64,000 bases of DNA, from assembly GCA_964035575.1 (NCBI GenBank), contig OZ037913.1, forward strand, positions 310,001 to 374,000, given 5' to 3'. Source of the stretch: Rhynchopus sp. YZ270_cl-10. Its lineage: Eukaryota; Euglenozoa; Diplonemea; Diplonemida; Diplonemidae. Positions 30,128-42,825 of this stretch are shown here, piece by piece; position 1 is the stretch's first letter, and every line of letters starts with the position of its first letter. A program made the position numbers and the translations under genes. Below the pieces are notes generated by a model. The model saw only the letters and a list, made by a program, of their open reading frames with translations, was not told the DNA's origin and searched no databases.

Positions 30128-30159
30128 ATGAAACCTAATCACGAGAGACTTAGGTTCAT
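30128..30159 (+). repeat. Dispersed hairpin, class I variant
   Basis: ATGAAACCTAATC pairs with ACTTAGGTTCAT around loop ACGAGAG. The stem sequence differs from other class I copies, yet pairing is kept, which suggests selection for structure or a separate subfamily. Confidence 0.65.
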
Positions 30160-32602
30160 CACTCTAACTATCCCCTTTTTTTAAAAAAAAAAAGAAGAAA
30201 AAAAAAACTTTGACAATCACTTCATGTCAGTTTGTATAAAATGATTGTTGATACAACAAAAAGAAGAAGAAGAAGAAGCGGCTGCGTACACGGTTGGTTG
30301 CGAACAAACGGTAGAGAAAAAAATCGCGATTCGGGGCGGGGGGTTGTTGCGCAATGTACACAAAATAGGTGATTAACGCGAAAAATCACAAAAGGGGGGG
30401 AAACTATCCTGAGACCATTTAAAAATTCGTTTATTTTTCTTCTTTTTTTCTGTTTTTTTCCCCCTTTTGGGGCTTCAAAAATGCATTATCCCCCAAGTTT
30501 TATGTGTATTTTTTGTGCCCTTCCCCACCATCGATGAAGACAAGCGAAACACAACACTCATTTTTTTAAAAAATTGCAGGGGGCTCTGTGCATGTTGATT
30601 GGGGGTTCTACTAGAGTAGTCGTTTTTTTTCTTTCGTTCGTCTGGTTGAGAATGGCAAACCATCTACAAAACTCGTTTGCAGAAAAGTGACGAATGGAAA
30701 AAAAAAACCCCCCTACCAATAGATAGACCTTTCAACTTACAAAGTACTACAATGAAATGCAATACAAAACAAACAGAGTAGCAAAAACAAAAACAAAAAA
30801 CAACAAAGTTGAAACAAACTTTTTCAAACCTACCCTATAGGACCCTATAGGACCCTATAGGACCTTATAGGACCCTCAAACCTACCCTAGAGGACAGCCC
30901 CAATCGCTGTCTTTGGTTTATTAATAGTTGGTCAGCCCAACTCTGCCTCAAATGACATAACACAGGTCAGCCTGCGTAATTTCGCTAATTTTTTCCCCCC
31001 CCTTCCCCCCTTTTGTGCCAAAGAAGAAAGTCAGGAAAAACAATCATAAATTTTAAAACAAAAAAAAAAAATGTATCCCCGGTTTCCAAAAACAAAACAA
31101 AATTCCATTTAAAACAATAAATAAACAACCCCTGTAAAACAAACAGGGCTCGGTACAGTGCGCAGCAAAAAAAAACAAACAAAGAAGGCCATTTTTTTAT
31201 TGGTCTTTATTAAAAAACACGGGTCAGGAAAGATCTTTTGTATTTTTTTGTCTTTTTTCGAGAATCTCGGGAGAAAAAAAAAAAAAATCAAGATTTTCAG
31301 GATTTTTGTCTTTTTTTTTCAGGATCTCTCGAGATCTTTGAGATCTTTGAAAAATCCTGGAAAAAAAAGGAAAAAAAAGGAAAAAAAGAGAAAAAAAGAT
31401 GAAAAAGATCTTGAAAATCTTTTTTTTCTCAAAAAAAAGATAAAAAAGATTTTTGGGATTTTGAAAAATATTTTTGGGAAAAAAAAAAAAAAGATTTTGA
31501 AAATCTTTTTTTTTTTTTTCAAAGATTTCTCAAGATCTCGAGATTTTTCATGAAATTTCATGGATTTTTCCAGGATTTTTCAGGATTTTTTCAGGATTTT
31601 CCCAGGATTTTCAAATCTTTTCTCTTTTTTTTTTTCTCCCAAAAATCTTTTTTTTTTTTTTTTTTTCGGGAGAAGAGGATTTTTTTTCTCGAAAAAAAAA
31701 AAAAAAAAAAAGATCTTTCCCGACCCGTGAAAAAAAAAAAACTAACACAAACACACACACGAGGTTGCAATGTAGGGTGACAAACCTCCAATTTTTTACA
31801 AAAAAACCAAAACCAAAACCAAACAACAACACGGACTACTGCCATTTGGGAGTATCCGTGAAAAAAAATACAAAAAAAATACAAAAAAAAAAAAATGCAA
31901 AAAAAAAAAAACAAAAAAAAAACACAAAAAAAAATTAAAAACACAGTTGACAAAAAATATTTGAAAAAATACTCAGCTACACACACACACAACTCCCACT
32001 TAAAAAAAATTGGGGGAAGCTTCTGAAAGCAACAGTTCTACACACTTGCCAAAACCAGGGTCGTACAGACTCCAGACTTTTTTTTTTTTCATTGACAGGA
32101 TTTTCCTTCTTTCAAAAAAAATATAAAAATATAAGAAAATTGTGGTTACTGTGGGGTCGAGTCAATGGAAGAAAAACAAAGTACCGCAAAAACGCAAAAA
32201 AAAAAAAAAAAGCAAATAGTGTGGGACGGGAGGAGGGTGGGGGTGTGAACTTGGAGAGGGGGGAAACACTAAAAACAACAACAACAAAAAAAAAGACAAA
32301 AAAATACCAAAAACAAAAAAAAACAAACAAAAAAAAAACAACAAAAAAACAAACAAACAAACAAAAACCATAAAACAATAAAAGCCCCACCCCCTTTTGT
32401 TAATTACTCATCATATCTTCAGGCCACAACCGGATAAACTCCACGGTTTCCCTCCCAACTCTGTGGAGGCTTTTTAACCACCAGACCCCCGGTGAGAGAA
32501 CACAGGTGTGCAGAGCGACAGCACCAGGCCAAGATGTGCTTCTTCAGTTCCTCAGTCTTGCCACTTCAAGTGGGCAGTTGCAGGGACTACTGCACCACAT
32601 AG

Positions 32603-33039
32603 ATACATCACAGAAGTACACCAATCATCCTTGCGTTGTTCTTCCTTTGTAACACGTGAGATCCTCAAGTGCACGAGAGAGTCTTTCCTCACTACGCTAA
32701 GACGTTCCCACATCACAACAGCGAACAACCACAACCACAACCACAACCGGATAAACTCCACGGTTTCCCTCCCAACTCTGTGGAGGCTTTTTAACCACCA
32801 GACCCCCGGTGAGAGAACACACACTGCGGCAAGGCAAGGCAATGCAATGTGGGAGGGTGGAGGGAGGGACGGGGAACTGGGAACTGGGAAGGACCTTGAG
32901 AGAAGAGGGACACTGCTTTGTGCAGTCTTTGTTGTGGATGTGATGACAATTCTTTTGAATATGCCGCCCCAGTCGGAGCCTCAACCGAGAGCGATGCCCG
33001 AAAAGGCAATACCAATAACCCTTAGGACACCTCTGATCA
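32603..33039. repeat. 437-bp upstream block, copy R1 (before beta-tubulin)
   Basis: It runs from ATACATCACAGAAG to CACCTCTGATCA and is nearly identical to R2 at 35319-35754. Inside is a unit with CTCCACGGTTTCCC...CTGTGGAG that can form a hairpin, CACAACCACAACC repeats, and a segment CAGTCGGAGCCTCAACC. It ends about 370 bp before the tubulin start. Confidence 0.85.
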
Positions 33040-33199
33040 TTCTAGACAGCACACGGACACGACGTTGGCATCATGCTTGTAAACAACCGGATTAACTCCA
33101 CGGTTTCCCTCCCAACTCTGTGGAGGCTTTTTAACCACCAGACCCCGGTGAGAGTGAAGTGGTCATGTGAAGAGTTGTGCGTTGGGGTGAGTGTGTTGA

Positions 33200-34750
<1,551 letters not shown>

Positions 34751-35318
34751 GCACGCCCCCCTGGCTGAACACAGCACACATGCGAAGTTATCACCCCCCT
34801 TTTTCTTTTGAATTTTCGCCGTCCCTTTCCCTTTCCCTTTCCACCCCCACCCAAGAAAAGACAGTCGGAACACAAGACCAGGCCAGATCCGATACACCTG
34901 ATGTATTCCCATATCCCCAAACAACGTCCGATACTTAGCAAAAAACGAAGCTCTCTCAATTCAAGAGGGAGACAACAAGAGAACAACAACAAAACGGAAG
35001 TTGAACAAAAAAATGCAAAAAAGAGAAAAAAACGCATTAAAAACAGTGGAGATTGCACAACTGTGGCAACACAACCGAGGCAACTACACTACTCCAACAT
35101 TTTTTCAAAAAAACGAAACTTTAGATCCTGTTGCCCTGACAGCCTTGAAGGTATCTGCTCCAACAGAACACAACTGCAACTGCAGTGGTGTACAACGTTG
35201 GGCTGCATACTATGAGACTGGGGTCACCTAGTTATACAGTTATACAAAAGAGAATAAAATAAACAAAAGAGCAGCATGTCTTTTTTTGTTTTGTTTTTCA
35301 AACTCATCACAACCACAA
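34751..35318. other. Tubulin 3' region
   Basis: No gene is seen. It contains a copy of the dispersed ACTGTGGCAACACAACC ... GGCAACTACACTACTCCAAC repeat (about 35046-35108), also found at 25965-26045. Confidence 0.55.
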
Positions 35319-35754
35319 ATACATCACAGAAGTGCACCAATCATCCTTGCGTTGTTCTTCCTTTGTAACACGTGAGATCCTCAAGTGCACGAGAGAGTCT
35401 TTCCTCACTACGCTAAGACGTTCCCACATCACAACAGCGAACAACCACAACCACAACCACAACCGGATAAACTCCACGGTTTCCCTCCCAACTCTGTGGA
35501 GGCTTTTTAACCACCAGACCCCCGGTGAGAGAACACACACTGCGGCAAGGCAAGGCAAGGCAATGTGGGAGGGTGGAGGGAGGGACGGGGAACTGGGAAC
35601 TGGGAAGGACCTTGAGAGAAGAGGGACACTGCTTTCCACAGTCTTTGTTGTGGATGTGATGGCAATTCTTTTGAATATGCCGCCCCAGTCGGAGCCTCAA
35701 CCGAGAGCGATGCCCGAAAAGGCAATACCAATAACCCTTAGGCACCTCTCATCA
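35319..35754. repeat. 436-bp upstream block, copy R2 (before GH3 gene)
   Basis: Nearly identical to R1 at 32603-33039. It ends about 33 bp before the GH3 start codon, after which ACCACCACAG (35767-35776) offers a splice acceptor. Confidence 0.85.
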
Positions 35755-35786
35755 ACACACCACTGCACCACCACAGACAAGACACT

Positions 35787-37817
35787 ATGAAGCTCTATGC
35801 CGTTGCACTGTTGTGCGGTGTGGTATCCTGCGATGCCACACCCTACGCGGAAGCTTTAGTGAAGAACATGACCTTTGCCGAGAAGGCGAAGCTGCTGCAC
35901 GGTGTTGAGAACCTTGAGCCGCGTGAACACTACGTGGGCATCATCGACGGCATCCCTTCGCTGCAGATCCCAAAGATCAAAATGAACGACGGCCCACAGG
36001 GCTTCCGCTCTGCAGACTACCCAGGGAGCTCCACGCAGTTTCCTGCATCGCTTTCCATCGGTGCCTCCTTCAGCACCGCCACCGCAGCACGCTGGGCTCA
36101 CGGCATTTCCTTAGAATTCAAAGAGAAAGGTGCGGACATCTACCTTGGCCCTGGTGTCTGTTTAGCCCGCATCCCCCACAATGGCCGCAATTTTGAGTAC
36201 ATTTCCGGGGAAGATCCGGTTCTTGGCGCGATTTTGGTCAGACCGATTATCAAATCGATGCAAGGTAACGACGTGCTTGCCACCGTTAAACACTTCATTT
36301 TGAACAGCCAGGAAACGGATCGTACCAAGGTCGATGCGATTGTGGATGAACGTACGATCATGGAGGCGTACGCAGCGCCCTTCCTTGCGGCAGTGGAGGA
36401 GGGGGTGGCGACGGTGATGTGCTCCTACAATTTGGTTAACGGTGAGCACGCCTGCCAGCAAAACAACACTTTGATCGGCATCCTTCGCGACCAATTCCAC
36501 TTTCAGGGTTGGGTCATGTCTGACTGGCTTGCCACCCACAGCACCACATCCATCGCCAAGGGCCTTGCACAGGAGATGCCTCTCGGTGTTCACTTCTCTG
36601 AAGAAGCGCTTGAGCTCGCACGTCTTGCGGGGGAGATCTCCATTGAGGACATTGACAACGCGGTGACGACGTACCTCTCAACCCTCGACCGTTTTGGAGT
36701 GCTCAACAGAACCACGGCAAGACCTGCTACACCATACCTGAACGTCACCTCCGCAGAGAGCAGAGAGATCTGCGAGGATGTCATCACAGACTCCGCGATT
36801 CTACTGAAAAACACCAACAAGATTCTGCCTCTCACCAAGGCCAACCTCAAGAAGGTGATCGTCTGTGGAGAGGCTGCGAAGGATACTTCGAAGTACGGCG
36901 GGCTGGGCTCTGGGAGGGTTAAGCCAAGCCACCCAACGTCGATCCTTGCAGGGATGGAGACGGAGATTGGTGCTGTTGAACATTATGATGGAAAGACGAA
37001 GGAGAACGTTGCTAAGGCAGTGGAGGCTGCGGCAGACGCGGATCTGGTTCTAGTGGTGCTAGCAGAGAACTCCAAGGAAGGTGCAGACAGGACGACCTTG
37101 GCGCTGCCGCAGGCAGACTTTGCTGAGGCGTTGTCGAACGCTTCGAGCAAATGTGTCGTGATCGTGCTTGCACCCGGTGCAGTGACAACAGACTTCGACA
37201 CCAACACCGCAGCAGTGCTTCTCTCTTTCATGCCCGGTCAGCAGGCAGGCGTGGCCCTCCCCCGCCTTCTCTTCGCAGAAAACAAGATCACCCCAACCGG
37301 GCGTCTCCCCATCACCCTCCCCCACACCGAAAACGACCAAAACTTCACCCCAGAGCAGTGGCCCGGGGTGCCCGACGGCAAGGAGAAGCACCGTTCGACG
37401 TACACCGAAAAGCTTGCCTTTGGGTATAGGTGGTACACCATGCACGGGAAGATGCCGAAGTACTCCTTTGGCCATGGTTTGACGTACAGCACCTTCAACC
37501 TCTCCGATGTCGAGTTTAAGGGTAGTAACTCCACCGTCACAGTCTCTGTGGCAAACAGCGGTGCCGTGCTGGATACTGCAGTGGTGCAGTGCTATGTTAC
37601 GTTCCCCAGCAGTGGAGGCGATTACCAGGAGCCCGCACGGCAGCTGAAGGGCTTCACCAAGGTCACCATTGTCGCAGGTACCGCACAGCACGTTGCTATC
37701 CCGCTCCAGACCCTCCAAACATGGGACTCCCGTTGGGTGGTTCCAACAGGGGAATACACCCTGGAGGTGGGGTGGTCCGTTACGGATATCAGGCAGACCA
37801 TAAAGTTTACCCTGTAG
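35787..37817 (+). CDS. Secreted GH3-family beta-glucosidase
   Basis: 676 aa, intronless. Glycoside hydrolase family 3 enzymes release glucose from the non-reducing ends of beta-glucosides. A hydrophobic start (MKLYAVALLCGVVSCDA) looks like a signal peptide, so the enzyme probably goes to the secretory pathway, a food vacuole or outside. The N-terminal barrel domain has NDGPQGFR, the VKHFILNSQETDR motif and VMSDW, whose Asp246 is the predicted nucleophile. The C-terminal sandwich domain has the NSKEGADR segment (Glu427 or Glu431 as acid/base candidate) and SFGHGLTYSTF. A fibronectin-III-like end domain follows (SVANSG...YVTFPSSGG...KGFTKV). Length and order are normal for the family. Exact substrate not inferable. 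Confidence 0.92.
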   Translation: MKLYAVALLCGVVSCDATPYAEALVKNMTFAEKAKLLHGVENLEPREHYVGIIDGIPSLQIPKIKMNDGPQGFRSADYPGSSTQFPASLSIGASFSTATAARWAHGISLEFKEKGADIYLGPGVCLARIPHNGRNFEYISGEDPVLGAILVRPIIKSMQGNDVLATVKHFILNSQETDRTKVDAIVDERTIMEAYAAPFLAAVEEGVATVMCSYNLVNGEHACQQNNTLIGILRDQFHFQGWVMSDWLATHSTTSIAKGLAQEMPLGVHFSEEALELARLAGEISIEDIDNAVTTYLSTLDRFGVLNRTTARPATPYLNVTSAESREICEDVITDSAILLKNTNKILPLTKANLKKVIVCGEAAKDTSKYGGLGSGRVKPSHPTSILAGMETEIGAVEHYDGKTKENVAKAVEAAADADLVLVVLAENSKEGADRTTLALPQADFAEALSNASSKCVVIVLAPGAVTTDFDTNTAAVLLSFMPGQQAGVALPRLLFAENKITPTGRLPITLPHTENDQNFTPEQWPGVPDGKEKHRSTYTEKLAFGYRWYTMHGKMPKYSFGHGLTYSTFNLSDVEFKGSNSTVTVSVANSGAVLDTAVVQCYVTFPSSGGDYQEPARQLKGFTKVTIVAGTAQHVAIPLQTLQTWDSRWVVPTGEYTLEVGWSVTDIRQTIKFTL

Positions 37818-38102
37818 AGTGAGAGAGAGAGTGTGTGTGGATGTGTTTTTGAAAAGGTGCGTGTGTGACTAATAGGGGTAATTCTTGCGCAGAATATGGC
37901 CCCAATGTGTGTGCATTGTGTGTATGTGATTCATCTCAAAAAAGAAAAAGAAGAAAAAAAACTCTATTTTTCAACTATATGAAGATGACTCATGCATCAT
38001 CATCTTCACCAAGTTTTGCGCTCTGTGTTTCCCAATTTTTTTTTTTTGCCAATTTTTGACAGCAACTCAGGGTTTTCTGGAAGAAAAATATGTTATTTTT
38101 TT

Positions 38103-40752
38103 GGGGAATAGTCAGATTTACCCTACCCTATTTTGAAAAAGTTCAGACTTGCCCGAAAATAAGTTCAGACTTGCCCTAAAAGTGTTTTTAGGGCAAGTCT
38201 GAACTTATTTTTAGGGCAAACACTTTTTTTAGGGCAAGTCTGAACTTTTTTGGGGCAAGTCTGAACTTATTTTTAGGGCAACCCTGAACTTATTTTTAGG
38301 GCAAGTTGGGGGCTCTTGGGTCGCAGAGCCCGGCGGTCGTCGTTTTTGCGTTTCTGTTTAGGTCACCTAAATTATTTTTGGGTACTGGGTACTGGGTACT
38401 GGGTACTGGGTACTGGGTACTGGGTACTGGGTACTGGGTACTGGGTACTGGGTACTGGGTACTGGGTACTGGGTACTGGGTACTGGGTACTGGGTACTGG
38501 GTACTGGGTACTGGGTACTGGGTACTGGGTACTGGGTACTGGGTACTGGGTACTGGGTACTGGGTACTGGGTACTGGGTACTGGGTACTGGGTACTGGGT
38601 ACTGGGTACTGGGTACTGGGTACTGGGTACTGGGTACTGGGTACTGGGTACTGGGTACTGGGTACTGGGTACTGGGTACTGGGTACTGGGTACTGGGTAC
38701 TGGGTACTGGGTACTGGGTACTGGGTACTGGGTACTGGGTACTGGGTACTGGGTACTGGGTACTGGGTACTGGGTACCCAGAACGAAGGCACCTTGACAG
38801 CAGCGAAGGCAAGACAAGGTATGTACCGTGGGGGTAAATACGTAACTTTCTGGTGAATATTCAACAAAATAATTGCGCTTTCTTCGCCCCAAGGTGTGGC
38901 AGAGCCTACTGACTCTGGGCTGACGACAAAAGGGGACATGCCCCCCCCCCGTTTTTTGTAGTAGAACATTTCACAACGACGTTTCAAAGTATATTATGTA
39001 TTGCATAATATTATGCTGCTTGGCCCTGAAAGCTGTCGACTCGTATTTCCTCCAAAAAGTCTCCAGAACAATATATTAAACCCTCAAGCCAACTTATTTT
39101 TTTAAGAAGTCACCTTCTTTAATTTCCCCACCACTCACAACTTCACTTTTAAACAGGTATCGCGAGTGCAGCATCGAGAACCAACTGTGCAGAACGAGCG
39201 CATATGCGGTGGAAAGGGTGGTGGGAACACTCTGTCAGTCACTGCTATAGCCATTTAACCCAGGGAGCATAGCTAGTGCAAGAAATTCGACTTTGGAAAC
39301 CTTCCGGAAAGTCTGTCCTCTGCTTACGGAGGACGAGGCACAAGAAAATATTGCGTTCCCCCAGAAAACCAGTGCACAATTCACACTCCTTGTGGGTGGT
39401 CTTGTTGCCTTTTTGTCACAGTAATTTTGGCCCAGGCATGCTCTTGAAGCATGACAATTTAGTGTGTATGGGGCAGGGTGTTGTTTTGTTCTGAATTCTC
39501 TTTGTTATAACATCTAAGTCAATCGCGGGTGGTGGTTTGTGTAGCGTGAGGCACTCTTTTTAGCAAACTTCCTGCGGCTGCTAAAGTGTTATTTCTTCGG
39601 ATTTAACAACGTACAGCGTAACATAGTGGTTTAGCCTGGTCGACACAACCTTTGATAGATACGGGATAACCAACCCCCTTCGACCCCTTGTGGGTTCACT
39701 GAACAAGCCCTAGTGGTAGTTAAACGCGATTGACATTTACATTCCTAGAGATGAAAGAACAAGATAACACTTCTGTACCCGCGCATCAAAATTGTGGAAA
39801 ACTTTGCACCCCAAACACCCTCAACAACGCCCGCCCCTTGTTGCTGGGAGTTGGTTCTCATGTTTGATACCTGCACAGCGGGCATTCCTCTGAGTCCAAC
39901 GCATGTTTGGCCTGTCTGCGGCGTTGTACTTCAGGTGCACGAAGACAGGGTCTGGTGGTAAATTTTGCGTAGTGTCGCATTCCCTCATGTGTGGGTCACT
40001 CACACTTGGCGGTCATGTGCCACTGCGTGGGTCTGGGAATTTGGGTACCTGGGTACAGGAAATTTGTTGTGGAAGACATCAACCACCATGCATTGAGGAG
40101 GGTAAGACAGTGTTCGCAGTTTCTACCTGATAGCATTACAACATTTAACTTCTCCACGGGGGTCTTGGGCCGTTCACTCGGTTCTACCTTGACTACCGGA
40201 AGATATTCTTGAGGCCTTTTTGGTCTCTAGAATATCCGGTCTTCCCGAACGGAGGCACACTTTGTGTGTTACTACGACCTGGCAATTTCCAGCAGTAGGT
40301 TAAGTAATCTTTCTTGTAAATTGTTGGATCATTATCTCCTCAGTGCATGAATGCCCCACGTGACTGGACACTTTTGTGTTTGTCATGTGGAGCTGTGGTT
40401 GCTCTTTCACGACTTTTTTCCTGTTCCTGGGTACCTGTTCCTGGACCTGGACCTGGGTATCTGGGTACCTGGGTACCTGGGTACCCAGCCAAAGTGGCCT
40501 GACTTGTTGCCCTAAAATAAGTTCAAACTTACCCTAAAAATAAGTTCAGACTTGCCCTAAAATAAGTTCAGACTTGCCCCAAAAAAGTTCAGACTTGCCC
40601 TAAAAAAAGTGTTTGCCCTAAAAATAAGTTCAGACTTGCCCTAAAAACACTTTTAGGGCAAGTCTGAACTTATTTTCGGGCAAGTCTGAACTTTTTCATA
40701 GGGCAAGTCTGAACTTTTTCAAAATAGGGTAGGGTAAGTCTGACTATCTCCC
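38103..40752. mobile_element. Large TIR element with 9-bp target duplication (Mutator-like?)
   Basis: The ends GGGGAATAGTCAG and CTGACTATCTCCC are inverted, and about 200 bp of inverted terminal sequence follows (38103-38309 and 40500-40752), itself made of TTAGGGCAAGTCTGAACTT units in both orientations. A direct TATTTTTTT flanks each side (38094-38102 and 40753-40761). Long TIRs and a 9-bp duplication are typical of Mutator-like elements; the T-rich target makes this less than certain. The interior has no recognisable transposase, so it is probably non-autonomous. Confidence 0.75.
38380..38778. repeat. Heptamer minisatellite (GGGTACT)n, ~57 copies
   Basis: Near-perfect tandem of a 7-bp unit. 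Since 7 is not a multiple of 3, all frames stay open and encode VLGTGYW repeats; the long open frames here are therefore artefacts. It lies just inside the left TIR of the 38103-40752 element. Related GGTACCTGGGTACC units sit near the right TIR (about 40450-40490). Confidence 0.97.
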
Positions 40753-41103
40753 TATTTTTTTCAAGTTTTTTCAATAAAAGAATACCCTCACTAAATCCCA
40801 GAACACGGTGTGTTGTTTGCACTCCAAGGCCGTAAATAATGTGGTAAAAACCCAGGAAGTAGCCACTTTGGTCTTGTTGTTTGTGTCTTCTTGTGTTACT
40901 ATGGATTTGTCTATACAAGGGGGGAATTTTTTGTATTGTGCTTTTTTTTATCTGTGGGAAATTGTGATTCCCCTCCCGAAGTGCATTGTGGCATATTCCA
41001 GCAACCCTTTTTTCGACTAGTTTTGTTGTTGTCTGCTGTCTTCTGTGTGACCCCACTCAATCTAGTGTACCTTTTTTCTCTTTTTCGGTCAATTTTTTTT
41101 TGA

Positions 41104-41132
41104 GTGCCTGCGTCCCAGAGGCGTTTTTGCAC
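41104..41132 (+). repeat. Dispersed hairpin, class II
   Basis: GTGCCTGCGT, loop CCCAGAG, GCGTTTTTGCAC, followed by GCCAACCTCCACTC. It is 2 nt longer than the 27-nt form. Confidence 0.65.
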
Positions 41133-41277
41133 TGCCAACCTCCACTCTTTAATAGGTGGCTAAGCACATAGAGGCTTACGTTTACTTACAAAAAATTTGG
41201 TCTCCCCCCGATGTCATGAGCGTAGTCAAACACTTTTGTTTTTGTTTCTTTTCCAGCGCGATAACGATAGCGGTAAA

Positions 41278-41306
41278 GATGTGTGTGCACGAGAGGCAGA
41301 TTCATC
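41278..41306 (+). repeat. Dispersed hairpin, class IV
   Basis: GATGTGTGTGC, loop ACGAGAG, GCAGATTCATC, then TTTCAAG and a T-run. The base GATG/CATC and inner TGC/GCA pairs are perfect. An exact 11-7-11 layout. Confidence 0.7.
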
Positions 41307-42001
41307 TTTCAAGTTTTTTTTGTTGATGCCGACAAGCGTAGCTTAAAGGAGAAATAGGTCCCCCAACAAGGGTAATTGAGCAAGGCTTTTTACTTTTTTT
41401 TTGTGCATTTTTCTGTGTGTTAGTAGATGTGAGAGAGACAATTCTCTTCGTGTGACACATCGGGGTATGTTGATATTTTTCGAAAAAGGAAAAAGGGTAT
41501 GTTTGTTTGTTTTTTTTTTGCCGTTCTGGGCTCTCTCCCAGCTCAGGATAATGTGGTTTCTATGCGTGATGTGATCAAACCCAGAAATGTGCTATTTCAA
41601 GACTTCGCAAAAGGATTTTCTTCTTCATTCGATGTACCGTTTTTTCCCCAAGAAATTTAAGTGCATTTGTGGTAATTGTGTGCACTCGTGTGTACGTAGA
41701 CTGAAAAACGTGTGCCTAATAAGGCACAGTTCAGATGAATATAGCGCCAGGTGTGCACGATTGTGTTTGGGGTAAAACGGTACATTCAATCAGACTTTTT
41801 TTTTTCGTTTTGTTGCCAAAAAAAAAATAGTAAAATCCACAGCCAGAAAAATGCAATAACATTAATTTGTGCAATTTTCCGCGGAACTACTCTTTTACAC
41901 AAAAAGGCACAAAAAAAATGCGAAAAATATTCTGGGGTAGCACAGATTCTATTTGTCTTCCTTTTTTCCTTCTCCTCCTTTCTCCTCCTCCCCCTCTTTT
42001 T

Positions 42002-42600
42002 TCATTTATTCCTCTGATTAACACGTTTTCGAGAGAGAAAAAATACTGGGGACCCACTCCAAGAACGAAAAAAGCCCCTCCCAAAAAACCACCTTTCCGC
42101 ACTGCGCTTCACCGGGAGTGCCTTCTCGTCCTTCGTCCACTCCAGCTTCAGCGCGATCGCGCTACGTGGGTGAGCTCCGGCCCCGTCGCTCCTTGTGAGG
42201 GAGGAAGTTCTGGCCTGGACCGAAGCCACCACTGCCCCCTGGTCGAGGTTTGTGACTTCACTCACATCGAGGGTGTTCGAGAGACTGACGTCGAATCGCA
42301 TTTTTTCGCCTGTCTTCATGTCGAAGCGCAGGTATGGCACCAATAGGATGCTGGGCCATTTGTTTTCCACTTGCCGCCGCCGCCACCGTTTCCCGAGTCC
42401 TGCGCGGGACCACGAGACCACCCTGAAGAAGATGAAGCCTTGCTCGCGCTCGCGTTGGCGGATTTACCGCCGCGTCCACACAACCCTCGATCTCGTTCTC
42501 CAATGCGGGGTTACAAACGTAGCGAGATATTTCCTCTTTTTTTTGCCGACGAAGAGGTGCTCGAGTTCTACCTCCCTAAGCGTGGGTACCAGGTCTGTTC
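42002..42600. other. GC-rich coding-like fragment, unassigned
   Basis: Base composition changes sharply to that of coding DNA. A minus-strand frame (42002-42421) and plus-strand frames (to about 42594) are both open. The minus frame (with LRFDMKTGEKMRFDVSLSN) and the plus frame (with EEDEALLALALADLPPRP) both look protein-like. I recognise no family. It may be a gene remnant, a repeat fragment, or a 5' exon of an unseen transcript. Confidence 0.3.
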
Positions 42601-42825
42601 GCTATTTTTTTTTTTTTTCGCATTCCTCGTTAACCTTCTCCTGCATCAGTTTCTACTGCACTCCATCTTTTCAAGCCTTCCCCTCCCTCCTCCTTCTCCC
42701 TCTCCCTCTCACCACCAACATTTTTCACCACAGGGGTGCCACCCCCGCTCCTCCCCCCCCTTCCCCCCTTCCCCCCCTCCCCATATAACCCCTAACCACC
42801 CCATCCCCCACCCCGCCCCCCAACA

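Larger units (their letters stand above)
27307..32602. other. Long gene-free, low-complexity region
   Basis: Over 5 kb with no recognisable gene. It contains a GT run (28060-28081), class I, II and IV hairpins, a short tandem of GGACCCTATA (about 30836-30880), an imperfectly palindromic GATCTTTT/AAAAGATC-rich tract (about 31215-31720) and A-rich simple sequence (31860-32390). The open frames here are products of simple sequence. Confidence 0.6.
40753..42001. other. Intergenic region with hairpins
   Basis: No gene recognised. It has class II (41104), weak class I (about 41155) and class IV (41278) hairpins in a row, and a GCGTAGCTTAAAGGAGAAAT motif at 41336 that recurs at about 45813. Confidence 0.55.

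Noticed and set aside
31158-31992. Lys/Phe-rich frames of 76-133 aa on both strands
   Set aside because: They are made by A- and T-runs and GATCTTTT repeats; no normal amino-acid composition or motif.
38380-38778. Heptamer array as an internal telomere repeat
   Set aside because: The unit GGGTACT is not TTAGGG-like enough, and the array sits inside a TIR element with a target duplication.
38296-38987. Several 146-206 aa frames of VLGTGYW or PVPSTQY repeats
   Set aside because: A 7-bp tandem repeat without stops keeps all frames open; no real protein is implied.
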